Source of the DNA: Paucihalobacter ruber
GTDB lineage: Bacteria > Bacteroidota > Bacteroidia > Flavobacteriales > Flavobacteriaceae
Reading direction: 5' to 3'
DNA length: 64,000 nucleotides
Assembly: GCF_006494535.1 (NCBI RefSeq)
Contig: NZ_VHIQ01000007.1
Coordinates: 186,001-250,000 of the forward strand
The notes beneath the pieces are model-generated. The model was not told where the DNA came from. It was given only the letters and a program-made list of their open reading frames with translations, and searched no databases. A program made the position numbers and the translations under genes. Shown one piece after another: positions 16,432 through 24,360 of this stretch; within the stretch, counting starts at the first letter, position 1, and each line of letters starts with the position of its first letter.

Positions 16432-16704
16432 TTAGCAAGCGATGGGAGTTAGTGCATTATCGATGTCTTCTCGTTTATAATAAACTCGATTACCAATGCT
16501 ATAAGCAGTAAGCACCTTTTTTTTATGCCAACTATATAATGTAGGAAATGAGACCCCCAAGATTTCAGCCGCTTCAATACGACTAATCCATTTAGATGGT
16601 TGCTTGGGTTGGAATTCTTTTTTGAGCTCTTCTAGCTCCTTTTTAATAGCTATTAGGATAGTTTCCGTTAGCTTTTCTTCAGTAATTTGAATTAATTGTA
16701 CCAT
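16432..16704 (-). CDS. Excisionase-type helix-turn-helix protein
   Basis: A 90-residue protein. The first half is a charged helix (EELKKEFQPK). Residues 43-85 form a MerR-like/HTH_17 winged helix: WISRIEAAEILGVSFPTLYSW, then the wing GNRVYYKREDI. In Bacteroidota elements this family sits beside the integrase and either directs excision or activates downstream genes. It precedes the VirE_N/DUF3987 gene. Three GGGTCTA motifs lie 37-70 bp upstream of its start and are likely binding sites for it or for a repressor. Confidence 0.8.
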   Translation of the reverse strand: MVQLIQITEEKLTETILIAIKKELEELKKEFQPKQPSKWISRIEAAEILGVSFPTLYSWHKKKVLTAYSIGNRVYYKREDIDNALTPIAC

Positions 16705-16740
16705 TTTTATTTAATTTAAAATTATGGTACAAATGGAAGG

Positions 16741-16774
16741 TGGGTCTAATGGGGTCTATATGTCTTTAGACCCA
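16741..16774. promoter_or_regulatory. Triple GGGTCTA motif upstream of the excisionase-like gene
   Basis: GGGTCTA occurs at 16742-16748 and 16752-16758, exactly 10 bp apart. It occurs inverted as TAGACCC at 16767-16773. The outer copies extend to 9-bp perfect arms, TGGGTCTAA/TTAGACCCA. Helical phasing plus inversion suggests a protein-binding array. A terminator is less likely for the minus-strand genes, as no T tract follows on that strand. Confidence 0.55.
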
Positions 16775-16784
16775 TTTTTAAATT

Positions 16785-17762
16785 TTATGGAATTTTAATG
16801 TTGTTTATGGGGTTATTTAAAAAATGTTCTACATTTTTTTTTGCTTCTTTAATAAGTACATTTATCTCTTCATTAGATTTAAGTTTAGGATATTTATTGG
16901 TTAAAAGTTTTCTGGCATTATCTGGATGGATACCCATAATAAGAGCTAGTACTTTATATTTACTTCTTTGTGACGCATCTAAATTATGAATTAAATTATC
17001 TATTTTTAATTTTTTAATTAATTCAAAACGCTCTAAATTATCAAATTCAGGAATATCTTTTAGCTTTAGGGGAACCTCAACATTGGATTCTTTTTCAGTC
17101 GGGTTTAAAATATTTTTTTTATTTATTCTTATGCCATTATTTGTGTGTTCTGCAACATATCCCTCTTTCTCCAGTTTTAACTTTAAGAAATGAATTTTTT
17201 TAACTCGATTACTAGATATAACTTGTCTGTTTTTCCCATTTAAAAATTCATGATAATTCAGATGTAAAAAATAATCTGGAATGTCAGTTTGGTATATATG
17301 GTCTTCGGTATTCCTTGGATTAAATTGAAAATTACATTCATATTCTAAAAAATTTATATAATCCTCTCTGGGAAAATGCTTAAAGTAGGACTCTTTAATA
17401 TTGTGAAAATGATTTTCATAAACTTTTATTGAACAATTATGCCAGTAGTAGTTATTTTTTTCGCTAAAATCAAGGATTTTATCAAAGATGCGGTTTAGTT
17501 CAGTCTTGTAATTCCTATAAGCGGTTGAAGGATTTAAATATTTTAAAATTGCTTTTGAAATCTCATTATCATCAAATTTGATTTCATTATTAAATTCGTT
17601 GCTTTGTTTAAATTGTTTGATGTACTCATTTACTGAGTCAAAATTTTTAATTTTATTTTGGTCTTCTTTATTTAGTTCTCTGTCTTTGAGTAACTCAATA
17701 TTAATAAAAAGTCTGCTAAATAGATTTAGTACCCTTTCGTTGATGTTATCCCGTGCTTTCAT
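16785..17762 (-). CDS. Hypothetical protein between integrase and excisionase
   Basis: A 325-residue, highly charged, Lys/Asn/Glu-rich soluble protein. Residues of about 255-310 (DNARKLLTNKYPKL) look helical and DNA-binding-like; the centre is aromatic-rich. I recognise no family. Proteins of this size are often found between integrase and excisionase genes on flavobacterial elements, so a maintenance or regulatory role is plausible. It starts 33 bp after the integrase stop on the same strand, suggesting co-transcription. Confidence 0.62.
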   Translation of the reverse strand: MKARDNINERVLNLFSRLFINIELLKDRELNKEDQNKIKNFDSVNEYIKQFKQSNEFNNEIKFDDNEISKAILKYLNPSTAYRNYKTELNRIFDKILDFSEKNNYYWHNCSIKVYENHFHNIKESYFKHFPREDYINFLEYECNFQFNPRNTEDHIYQTDIPDYFLHLNYHEFLNGKNRQVISSNRVKKIHFLKLKLEKEGYVAEHTNNGIRINKKNILNPTEKESNVEVPLKLKDIPEFDNLERFELIKKLKIDNLIHNLDASQRSKYKVLALIMGIHPDNARKLLTNKYPKLKSNEEINVLIKEAKKNVEHFLNNPINNIKIP

Positions 17763-17795
17763 AGCTATAAATTCTTATTTTTTCTACAAATAAAT

Positions 17796-19109
17796 TTATG
17801 AAAAAAACTTGTGCATCTTTATTTTTTCAGCACGTTCTATATCATCTACTTTGATGTAGTTATAAAAAACTTTTTCTGTGCTATGGCCACTTATGGTCAT
17901 GATATCTATAGTTGGCATACCACTTTTGTATGCGTTTGTGCAAAAACTTCTTCTGCCAGTATGATTTGTGATTAATTCAAATTTTTTAAATTTTTTTGTT
18001 TTTTTTATGCCTCCCTTAGTTATACTTTTTTCAATAACTTCATTAATTTTCGCAAGTTCGCCAATTTCTTTTAGGCAATAATTTATATGTTGCTCTGGCA
18101 TTTTAGGAGGTGGATTACCATTTCGTTTTTCTAAAATAGCCTTAACAGTTTTGTTGATTGGTATTGTTAAAAGTTTTGAGTTTTTCTGGGTTACTATTGA
18201 AATATAATAGGAGTCTTTTTCTTTGATTATGTTTTTTTTGCTGAGGTTGTTGAAATCTGATACCCTTAGACCTGTATTGGCAGAAATTAAAAACAAATCT
18301 CTCGCATTGTCTATTTTTTCGGAAGTGATAACAAAATCATCGTTTATTTTTTTATCAACAAAATTGCTGAAATCTAGCTCATGTATTTTTTGAAGTTCAG
18401 ATGTATTCAAGTAAATGTTAAACACCTGTTCTGATGGTTTTTTGAAGTATCGTTTTTTAAAATCTAAATTTTGATGGAATCCCTTTTCAAAACTAGCGTG
18501 CATTATCGTTTTTAAAATTTTAATTGAGGTTCCAATATAGTTTAGCGAATATTCATTTTCACGCATGAACTTTAGGAAACTATCATAGAAGTCAACACCT
18601 ATTTTGTCATAGCTGAGACTATAAATGGAATCATTAAATCGCTTTAAAATGTTGTATGAGTTTCTATAGGTTCTTGAAGTTCCCGAACTCATAGGCCTGC
18701 CAGTAGAAACAAGAGGGTTATTTTTGTAATGTTCAATGAACCAATCAAAAAATGGTAATAGTTCTAAATTATTATTTTTTTCTTCTTCATTGGTCTTCCC
18801 TCTATTTAAGAAAATATCCAATTCATTTTTTAACATCTCATTATTTAAAGGCACTCCGTTTGTGATATTTTCAACATGGATTTTTTCAACAAGGGTTTGA
18901 ATTTCACTTAATCTCGTATTGATTTTGTTTCTATGAACCTCATCTACAACATTTTTTATTCTCATTTTTCGTTCATCCCAATTTTTGAAATCCGAAATTT
19001 CCAGTCCAGTGGAGTATCTGAGTCGTTTTTTAGTGCCATAATTAAAAAACAGGTTAATTGATGCGGATTTGCTTTTACCTCTTCTTAAAACAAAAGTTAG
19101 TTTAGCCAT
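17796..19109 (-). CDS. int: Tyrosine site-specific integrase
   Basis: A 437-residue integrase from the chosen ATG at 19109 (MAKLTFVLRRGK). A longer frame from 19145 exists, but its first 12 residues run through a palindrome and do not look like protein. Domains are an N-terminal arm-binding domain, a SAM-like core-binding domain (about 120-225) and a C-terminal catalytic domain. Catalytic residues visible are the Arg in NTGLRVSDF, HTGR in NHTGRRSF, the His in SGHST and the Tyr in FYNYIKV. It lies about 210 bp from the right attachment repeat and is the enzyme expected to integrate into tRNA-Arg. All catalytic residues are present. Confidence 0.94.
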   Translation of the reverse strand: MAKLTFVLRRGKSKSASINLFFNYGTKKRLRYSTGLEISDFKNWDERKMRIKNVVDEVHRNKINTRLSEIQTLVEKIHVENITNGVPLNNEMLKNELDIFLNRGKTNEEEKNNNLELLPFFDWFIEHYKNNPLVSTGRPMSSGTSRTYRNSYNILKRFNDSIYSLSYDKIGVDFYDSFLKFMRENEYSLNYIGTSIKILKTIMHASFEKGFHQNLDFKKRYFKKPSEQVFNIYLNTSELQKIHELDFSNFVDKKINDDFVITSEKIDNARDLFLISANTGLRVSDFNNLSKKNIIKEKDSYYISIVTQKNSKLLTIPINKTVKAILEKRNGNPPPKMPEQHINYCLKEIGELAKINEVIEKSITKGGIKKTKKFKKFELITNHTGRRSFCTNAYKSGMPTIDIMTISGHSTEKVFYNYIKVDDIERAEKIKMHKFFS

Positions 19110-19113
19110 GGTT

Positions 19114-19134
19114 TTATCTTTTAAGTAAAGATAA
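19114..19134 (-). promoter_or_regulatory. Palindrome just before the integrase start
   Basis: TTATCTTT (19114-19121) and AAAGATAA (19127-19134) are perfect inverted arms around 5 bases, ending 4 bp before the integrase ATG. It could be an operator or a 5' UTR hairpin that limits integrase translation. Confidence 0.45.
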
Positions 19135-19160
19135 TGAAAAAGCAATCTATTATTTAAATA

Positions 19161-19180
19161 TGTGTCACAATTTGTGTCAC
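19161..19180 (+). other. Putative integrase arm-type sites, right
   Basis: TGTGTCAC occurs at 19161-19168 and 19173-19180, direct repeats 12 bp apart. It mirrors the pair at 1283-1302 in sequence, spacing and orientation. The pair lies between the integrase gene and the right attachment repeat, where arm sites are expected. Confidence 0.55.
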
Positions 19181-19321
19181 TTATTTGTTGATGTAGTTTT
19201 ATTTAACTTTATGTGATTTTACATTTATGTTTTTATTAAAAAATATTAAATCAATAAGTTATATTTAAATTGGTGCTTTATATGGCTGTTTTTATAAATA
19301 TTGTTTAAAGTATTTTGTGAC

Positions 19322-19336
19322 CCCTCCGCGGTCACA
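19322..19336 (+). repeat. attR: 15-bp core repeat
   Basis: CCCTCCGCGGTCACA is identical to the tRNA 3' end at 1213-1227. The DNA that follows is the tRNA's original downstream flank, starting with its old terminator. Confidence 0.9.
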
Positions 19337-19346
19337 TCAAGCAGGT

Positions 19347-19382
19347 AAAACCGTCTCCAACAGCGTTGGAGACGGTTTTTTA
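19347..19382 (+). terminator. Original tRNA-Arg terminator, displaced by the element
   Basis: A perfect 15-bp stem (19347-19361 with 19365-19379), loop AGC, then a T tract. It lies 10 bp after the right attachment repeat. Before insertion it would have been the terminator directly after the tRNA. Confidence 0.85.
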
Positions 19383-19395
19383 ATTTTATTCTGCG

Positions 19396-19481
19396 TCAAA
19401 AGCATAGCTTTTGTAAGCGGAATAAAATTAAAAAACCACAGCACCCAACCTTATTGGGTGCTGGTTTTACCTATTTGCAGG
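19396..19481 (-). repeat. 86-bp palindromic repeat with minus-strand terminator, copy 1
   Basis: Identical to 19528-19613 (period 132 bp). It holds a small palindrome (CAAAAGCATAGCTTTTG) and a strong hairpin, GCACCCAA/TTGGGTGC. Read on the minus strand, the hairpin is followed by a T tract, so it terminates the L,D-transpeptidase transcript. Its outer flanks match those of the tRNA terminator in inverted orientation, while the stem sequence differs. Confidence 0.75.
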
Positions 19482-19527
19482 AGCGAGCAAACAGGGATCA
19501 GCGGCGCTAATCCCAAGGATAAAATAT

Positions 19528-19613
19528 TCAAAAGCATAGCTTTTGTAAGCGGAATAAAATTAAAAAACCACAGCACCCAACCTTATTGGGTGCTGGTTTT
19601 ACCTATTTGCAGG
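19528..19613 (-). repeat. 86-bp palindromic repeat with minus-strand terminator, copy 2
   Basis: Second exact copy of the unit at 19396-19481. The spacer between the copies (19482-19527) has no obvious function. Two minus-strand terminators in tandem therefore face the tRNA terminator. The remaining DNA up to 19733 shows only a weak AGGATT/AATCCT hairpin at 19706-19724. Confidence 0.75.
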
Positions 19614-19733
19614 GGTTATGTTAAAGGGATTCATGTGACGAATACCACTCGTGATCTTGATTTTAAAGAAAATAATAACTTAAATGATTTTTTTGATATT
19701 CTTATAGGATTCTAGTAAAATCCTCCATAACTA

Positions 19734-20765
19734 CTATTCCAGATGGCAATAGCAAACAGATATCGGTTTGCCGTCAATTTTATAGAGCGCGGTTTCAGTG
19801 GTTTCTTTCTGGATACTCAATTTTTCAAATCCGGGATAAATATTATTAAACTCAACGGTATTACCGGCTTCATCTTTTCCTTTTAAGTCGTATCTAAAGA
19901 CTACTTTGGTGCCTACCGGCGCGTAATAATATACAATCCAGGCATCAGATTCACGTAGGCCAACACATCCATTGGAGTAGGCTTTTTCTAAGGTTTCCAG
20001 ATTTGTTGTGGGGTGAATTAGTTGTCCCAGACTCACGCCGTTAATTGCCGGTTCTATCCAGGGTATGGCAGGCAATTTTGTTACCATACCGTCATCTCTG
20101 CGGGTAGAATGATATCGATGGTTGTCTTTCGGATTGATAAAGGCGGGCTGTTTATTAACTCTAATGATGGTGCCAACACCGGGCTTTGTTCTTAAGTCTA
20201 CTTCCCGGTTAGCCATGGCCAAAAAACGAGTGCTGTTTTGTCCTACCCGCACCGGAAATTTGTATAATGCTTGTCCGTTTTGAATAATTCTCATTTTAAA
20301 TTCGGGGATGTTTAAGTCCAGGTAGGTGTTGTCTAATTGTGATTTGATACGTTCGGTTTGAAGTGAATCGGGTACGATTAAAACTTGATTTTTCCGAAGT
20401 GCCAAAAGGTACTGAGAATCTTCATTGAATATGCCTTTTTCCTTTAAATAATAATAATCTGTTTTGGACAGCGTATCTAAAATCCAGTGATTGTTATGAA
20501 CGAGAATATATTCGTTGGTTGCATAATTATGAGTGGCGTTTAGGCCGAATACTACACTATCCATCCATTTAAAATAGTGTTTAATAGGAATGTCTTTATT
20601 CACCCGGATGGTTTCAGGATTTTCATAGCTGTTTAAAGAATTGCTCGATGTAGTCGCTTTCTTTGAAGGAGACTTATTTTCATGTAAAGTTGCAGGCTCA
20701 GTCTTGTTAATGCAACTAAAAATCACGCCAGCTACAAGTAAAATAACAAATGACATTGATTTCAT
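19734..20765 (-). CDS. L,D-transpeptidase family lipoprotein (YkuD domain)
   Basis: A 343-residue protein with a lipoprotein-type signal (hydrophobic start, then IFSC at about residue 18). The C-terminal half is a YkuD domain: the histidine in GQLIHPT and the catalytic cysteine in AYSNGCVGLR make up the conserved HxnSxGC motif. Such enzymes form 3-3 crosslinks in peptidoglycan or attach proteins to it, acting in the periplasm. The acidic, Ser-rich region after the signal is probably a tether. It is monocistronic and ends at tandem terminators facing the tRNA. Confidence 0.88.
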   Translation of the reverse strand: MKSMSFVILLVAGVIFSCINKTEPATLHENKSPSKKATTSSNSLNSYENPETIRVNKDIPIKHYFKWMDSVVFGLNATHNYATNEYILVHNNHWILDTLSKTDYYYLKEKGIFNEDSQYLLALRKNQVLIVPDSLQTERIKSQLDNTYLDLNIPEFKMRIIQNGQALYKFPVRVGQNSTRFLAMANREVDLRTKPGVGTIIRVNKQPAFINPKDNHRYHSTRRDDGMVTKLPAIPWIEPAINGVSLGQLIHPTTNLETLEKAYSNGCVGLRESDAWIVYYYAPVGTKVVFRYDLKGKDEAGNTVEFNNIYPGFEKLSIQKETTETALYKIDGKPISVCYCHLE

Positions 20766-21099
20766 GGTTCTAGGCTTTGACGACCTATTATTATCAATAG
20801 ATTTAATTAATTCACTAAAAAATGTAGTTTTATGATTAACGTATAATTAGCTTATTCTACAAACCTTAGAAGAGAATTAGTTATACATAAAGATACCAAA
20901 TAAAACCCAATTTTGCAGAATTGCATTGGGGAATTTCAGCATTTTAGTTTTGTTTTATAGACTAACATCTGGTAGTGATTATTAATCTTTTATAGTGCCA
21001 AGAACAATTTCAAAGTAATTCAACCTGTTTCAGCAATTTCTATAATTCAAAAATATTTAGGATACTAATAGCAAATTCATAAATCCGTCTTTTTTAAAA
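20766..21099. other. Intergenic region with no supported gene
   Basis: These 334 bp lie between two minus-strand genes. They must carry the promoter of the L,D-transpeptidase and the end of the metK transcript. No clear consensus promoter, hairpin, repeat or small gene was found. Confidence 0.4.
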
Positions 21100-22353
21100 C
21101 TAAATTTTAAAAGCCGCTTTAATCGCATCTACATATTCTAGCCTCTCCCAAGTAAACAGTTCTACATCTAAAGTGATGCTGTCGCCGTTAGGTTGTTCAA
21201 AAGTTTTGGTTACTATTTCCGGAGTTCTGCCCATGTGTCCGTATGCCGCCGTTTCGCTATATATAGGTTGACGCAGTTTTAATCGGTCTTCGATAGCTGC
21301 GGGTCGCATATCAAATAGTTGCTTTACTACTTCGGCTATTTCGCTATCGGTAATGTTATATTCACAGGTTCCAAAGGTGTTTACAAAGATGTTCATAGGC
21401 TCGGCAACGCCAATAGCATAACTTACCTGCACCAGCACTTCGTCACATAAACCAGAAGCCACTAAGTTTTTTGCAATATGGCGTGTGGCATAAGCTGCAC
21501 TGCGGTCAACTTTACTGGGATCTTTTCCTGAAAACGCGCCACCACCGTGGGCTCCTTTTCCGCCGTAGGTGTCAACAATAATTTTTCGGCCGGTTAATCC
21601 GGTATCGCCGTGAGGACCGCCAATAACAAACTTTCCGGTAGGGTTTATGTGATAAGTAATATCGTCGTTAAACAAATCCTGAATATGTTCAGGCAGTAAT
21701 GTTTTTACCCTTGGAATGAGTATGTTTTTCATATCATGCCTTACCTTTTCAAGCATAGCTTCTTCGGTATCAAACGGGTCGTGTTGGGTTGAAATAACAA
21801 TAGTATCGATACGCTGCGGGATGTTATCATCACTGTATTCAATAGTTACCTGGCTTTTAGCATCGGGTCTTAGATAGGTGATGTCTTTGCATTCTCTGCG
21901 TAAAACGGCTAATTCTTTTAAAATAAGGTGAGACAATTCCAAGGCCAAAGGCATGTAATTATCGGTTTCGTTCGTGGCATAACCAAACATCATGCCTTGG
22001 TCTCCGGCACCTTGTTCTTCTTTATTGGCCTTATCTACTCCGCGGTTAATGTCTTCAGATTGTTCATGTATGGCAGAAAGAACACCACAAGAGCTACCGT
22101 CAAACATGTATTCACTTTTGGTATAACCAATCTTGTTAATGGTATCTCTTGCAATTTTTTGAACGTCGAGATAGGTATTCGACCTTACTTCGCCCGCCAA
22201 AATAACTTGTCCGGTAGTCACCATAGTTTCGCAAGCTACCTTAGAATCGGGATCGAATGCTAAGAAATTATCAATTAATGCATCGCTGATTTGGTCTGCT
22301 ACTTTGTCTGGATGTCCTTCAGAAACACTTTCTGAGGTAAATAAATACGCCAT
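21100..22353 (-). CDS. metK: S-adenosylmethionine synthase
   Basis: A 417-residue enzyme that makes S-adenosylmethionine from methionine and ATP in the cytoplasm. [16 protein letters not shown] near the start, [15 protein letters not shown] (about 115) and the loop [16 protein letters not shown] are all intact. The length is typical of Bacteroidota. It stands alone on the minus strand. Its leader contains a SAM-II-type riboswitch, so the product should repress its own synthesis. The methionine operon a few kb away is governed by a different class, SAM-I. Confidence 0.97.
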   Translation of the reverse strand: MAYLFTSESVSEGHPDKVADQISDALIDNFLAFDPDSKVACETMVTTGQVILAGEVRSNTYLDVQKIARDTINKIGYTKSEYMFDGSSCGVLSAIHEQSEDINRGVDKANKEEQGAGDQGMMFGYATNETDNYMPLALELSHLILKELAVLRRECKDITYLRPDAKSQVTIEYSDDNIPQRIDTIVISTQHDPFDTEEAMLEKVRHDMKNILIPRVKTLLPEHIQDLFNDDITYHINPTGKFVIGGPHGDTGLTGRKIIVDTYGGKGAHGGGAFSGKDPSKVDRSAAYATRHIAKNLVASGLCDEVLVQVSYAIGVAEPMNIFVNTFGTCEYNITDSEIAEVVKQLFDMRPAAIEDRLKLRQPIYSETAAYGHMGRTPEIVTKTFEQPNGDSITLDVELFTWERLEYVDAIKAAFKI

Positions 22354-22404
22354 AATATAAATTTAGTTTCTTAGATATGATTTGACGTACAATTATGCAG
22401 TAAA

Positions 22405-22480
22405 TTACTGTATTTAGCACTTTTTAAACTTCATTAAGTTGAAGTTAGAGGTTGCAATCAGTCAAATCATTCCTCCTTAT
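22405..22480 (-). ncRNA. SAM-II-type riboswitch with extended loop, upstream of metK
   Basis: On the minus strand, P1 is GAGG/CCTC (22472-22475 with 22448-22451). The loop holds the conserved GATTTGACTGATTGCAA. The tail GTGCTAAATACAGT (22407-22420) carries the GCTAAA signature. Loop ACTG can pair with tail CAGT and loop GC with tail GC, giving the SAM-II pseudoknot. An additional hairpin, AACTTC/GAAGTT (22427-22446), fills the loop between P1 and the tail, as in long-loop variants. It lies about 50 nt before the metK ATG. This is by-eye recognition with no covariance score. Confidence 0.75.
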
Positions 22481-22490
22481 TTTCAGTTGT

Positions 22491-22498
22491 CAAAAGTA
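22491..22498 (-). promoter_or_regulatory. metK promoter -7 element
   Basis: TACTTTTG on the minus strand fits the Bacteroidota -7 consensus TAnnTTTG. Transcription would start a few bases downstream, just before the riboswitch. The -33 box is weak. Confidence 0.5.
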
Positions 22499-22551
22499 AG
22501 GATAAAAACGAAACTAAAAAATGTAAACCGACTTAGAATACAAAATTTTAA

Positions 22552-23784
22552 TTAATGCTCGTTCAAACTAAAATCTGGGTAGGCAGCCATGCCGTGTTCA
22601 TGCAGGTCTAATCCTTCTACTTCTTCAAGTTCAGAAACTCTAATACCTACCGTTTTTTTCAACGTGAATAAAATGATAAATGAAGTAGAAATGCAAGCAG
22701 CGGCGTAACACAATATACCTATCAACTGGCTGAGTAATTGCGACCAACCGGCCAGTTCACCAAAAATACCTACCGCCAAAGTTCCCCAAATCCCGCAAAT
22801 AAGGTGAACAGCGATAGCTCCAACCGGGTCGTCGAGTCTTATTTTGTCAATAAATCCAACAGCCAACACAATAATTACACCACCCAAAGCACCAATAATC
22901 ACCGCTTCAATCGGACTCATTAAGTCGGCGCCGGCTGTAATGGCTACCAAGCCGCCCAAAATGCCGTTAAGAAACATGGTAAGATCATAATTTTTATACC
23001 AGAGCGTAGAAGACACAAATGCCGAAAGTCCGCCGGCAGCTGCAGCCAAGCAAGTTGTTACTAATGTAATGGAAGTGGCTTCAGGATCTGCTGAAAGCAC
23101 AGAACCACCGTTAAATCCGAACCAGCCAAACCATAAAATTAACACGCCTGCGGTAGCCAAAGGAATGTTGTGACCTTGAATGGCCTTAGATTTACCGTCT
23201 TTAAATTTGCCAATTCTGGCTCCAAGTAGCCACACAGCCACAAGTGCAGCCCACCCACCCACGGAGTGTACTAATGTTGAACCTGCAAAATCGTAAAAAG
23301 GTGTTGCAAGGTTGTCTAAGAATCCGCCACCCCATTTCCAGGAACCTACAATAGGATAAACCAGACCAACATATAGTATTACAAAAATCATAAACGGACC
23401 AATTTTAATGCGTTCTGCCACGGCACCTGAAACTATAGTAGCGGCAGTTGCGGCAAACATGCCTTGAAATAAAAAGTCAGTCCAATAAGTGTAACCTTCG
23501 GCATAAGCCAAATCGAAATTACCTTCTGCATTTAAAGGTGCATCAAGTCCAAAAGAACTCAAGCCTAAAAATCCATTAAAATCTCCCGGGTACATCAATC
23601 CAAATCCAACGAGAAAATACAAAAGCAGGCCTGATGTTATGATAAAAATATTTTTAAATAGTACGTTAATGGTGTTTTTTTCTCTGGTAAGTCCAATTTC
23701 CAAAAATGCAAAGCCAAAATGCATTAAAAATACCAGCGCAGTGCATATCATCATCCAAACGTTGTTAGCAGTAAGTTGTTCCAT
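22552..23784 (-). CDS. amt: Ammonium transporter
   Basis: A 410-residue Amt/MEP/Rh channel protein with about 11 membrane helices. The twin pore histidines are visible in STLVHSVGGWAAL and GAIAVHLICGIWGTL, and the Amt motif DFAGSTLVHSVGG is complete. It carries ammonium across the inner membrane when nitrogen is scarce. It follows the P-II gene by 11 bp on the same strand, the classic glnK-amtB pairing in which P-II plugs the channel. Its cytoplasmic tail is rich in acidic residues. Confidence 0.95.
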   Translation of the reverse strand: MEQLTANNVWMMICTALVFLMHFGFAFLEIGLTREKNTINVLFKNIFIITSGLLLYFLVGFGLMYPGDFNGFLGLSSFGLDAPLNAEGNFDLAYAEGYTYWTDFLFQGMFAATAATIVSGAVAERIKIGPFMIFVILYVGLVYPIVGSWKWGGGFLDNLATPFYDFAGSTLVHSVGGWAALVAVWLLGARIGKFKDGKSKAIQGHNIPLATAGVLILWFGWFGFNGGSVLSADPEATSITLVTTCLAAAAGGLSAFVSSTLWYKNYDLTMFLNGILGGLVAITAGADLMSPIEAVIIGALGGVIIVLAVGFIDKIRLDDPVGAIAVHLICGIWGTLAVGIFGELAGWSQLLSQLIGILCYAAACISTSFIILFTLKKTVGIRVSELEEVEGLDLHEHGMAAYPDFSLNEH

Positions 23785-23795
23785 GTTGTAATTTG

Positions 23796-24134
23796 TTAGT
23801 TTAAAGTTTGACCTCCTTTTTCTCCGGTTCTAATGCGGAAGCATTCGTCTACTGTCGAGACAAAAATCTTTCCGTCTCCAACCTCGCCGGTCTTGGCAGA
23901 TTCCAGAATAGTTTTAACTGTAATTTCCTCAAAATCGTCATTAACAACAATTGAGAGATATCGCCTCTGAATTTGACTCGTACTGTAAACAACACCTCTG
24001 TATACAGAGCCGTGTTTCTCATTTCCTAAACCGGTAACATCCCAGTAAGAAAAAAAGTTTACTCCAACTTGATGTAAGGCTTCCTTAACATCTTCAAATT
24101 TGGATTTTCGAATGATGGCTTCAATTTTTTTCAT
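23796..24134 (-). CDS. glnB: Nitrogen regulatory protein P-II
   Basis: A 112-residue P-II protein. The T-loop reads GSVYRGVVYS, with Y45 and Y50 at the places of E. coli Y46 and Y51 (the uridylylation site). GEVGDGKIFVSTVD is the C-terminal signature, and RIRTGEKG ends the ATP site. The latter half of the T-loop (TSQIQRR) departs from the proteobacterial form, which suggests a partner other than a standard GlnD system. It probably gates the Amt channel encoded just downstream and senses 2-oxoglutarate and ATP/ADP. Confidence 0.93.
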   Translation of the reverse strand: MKKIEAIIRKSKFEDVKEALHQVGVNFFSYWDVTGLGNEKHGSVYRGVVYSTSQIQRRYLSIVVNDDFEEITVKTILESAKTGEVGDGKIFVSTVDECFRIRTGEKGGQTLN

Positions 24135-24153
24135 TTTGATTGCGTTAAATACC

Positions 24154-24254
24154 GGTGTAAAACTACTTAAAAAATTATTTACACCCTTAAATAAATAGGG
24201 TATAAAAGCAAAAAATATATTATTAATAAAATAATACCCTAAAAAAAATAGGGT
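24154..24254. promoter_or_regulatory. Inverted-repeat array upstream of glnB-amt
   Basis: Two sites of identical design, ACCCT-N9-AGGGT, lie at 24183-24201 and 24236-24254. Their centres are 53 bp apart, close to five helical turns. Next to glnB, GGTGTAAA (24154-24161) and TTTACACC (24178-24185) form another inverted pair. The layout suggests two dimer sites for a nitrogen-responsive regulator that could loop or bind cooperatively. The spacing differs from the NtrC site. Confidence 0.55.
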
Positions 24255-24360
24255 TAATAATTTTAATTGAAAAATTTGAAGACATATTAATTATTATGTG
24301 ATATTTTTAGTTGTATTTTATGAGCCCATGATTTTAATTTTAAAAAAACTTCGTAAATAA

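Larger units (their letters stand above)
1213..19336. mobile_element. Integrative element in tRNA-Arg carrying type I restriction and anticodon nuclease genes
   Basis: The element is bounded by a 15-bp direct repeat (CCCTCCGCGGTCACA), once in the tRNA 3' end and once 18.1 kb away. A tyrosine integrase lies next to the right copy, with an excisionase-like HTH protein nearby. The content is accessory: recombinase, lipoprotein, restriction system, VirE_N/DUF3987 protein and unknowns. No relaxase, coupling protein, type IV secretion or phage structural gene is visible. It is therefore best called an integrative or mobilisable genomic island, not a complete conjugative element or prophage. Ordinary flavobacterial chromosome resumes on both sides. 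Confidence 0.92.

Noticed and set aside
1228-19321. Conjugative transposon or prophage
   Set aside because: No relaxase, coupling protein, Tra, capsid, portal or tail gene is visible among the reading frames.
19317-19715. 132-codon frame across the attachment site and palindromic repeats
   Set aside because: Its apparent protein repeat is the translation of the 86-bp terminator repeats; it has no start signals.
24154-24254. NtrC or sigma-54 sites before glnB
   Set aside because: The arm sequence and 9-bp spacer do not fit NtrC, and no GG-N10-GC sigma-54 promoter was seen.
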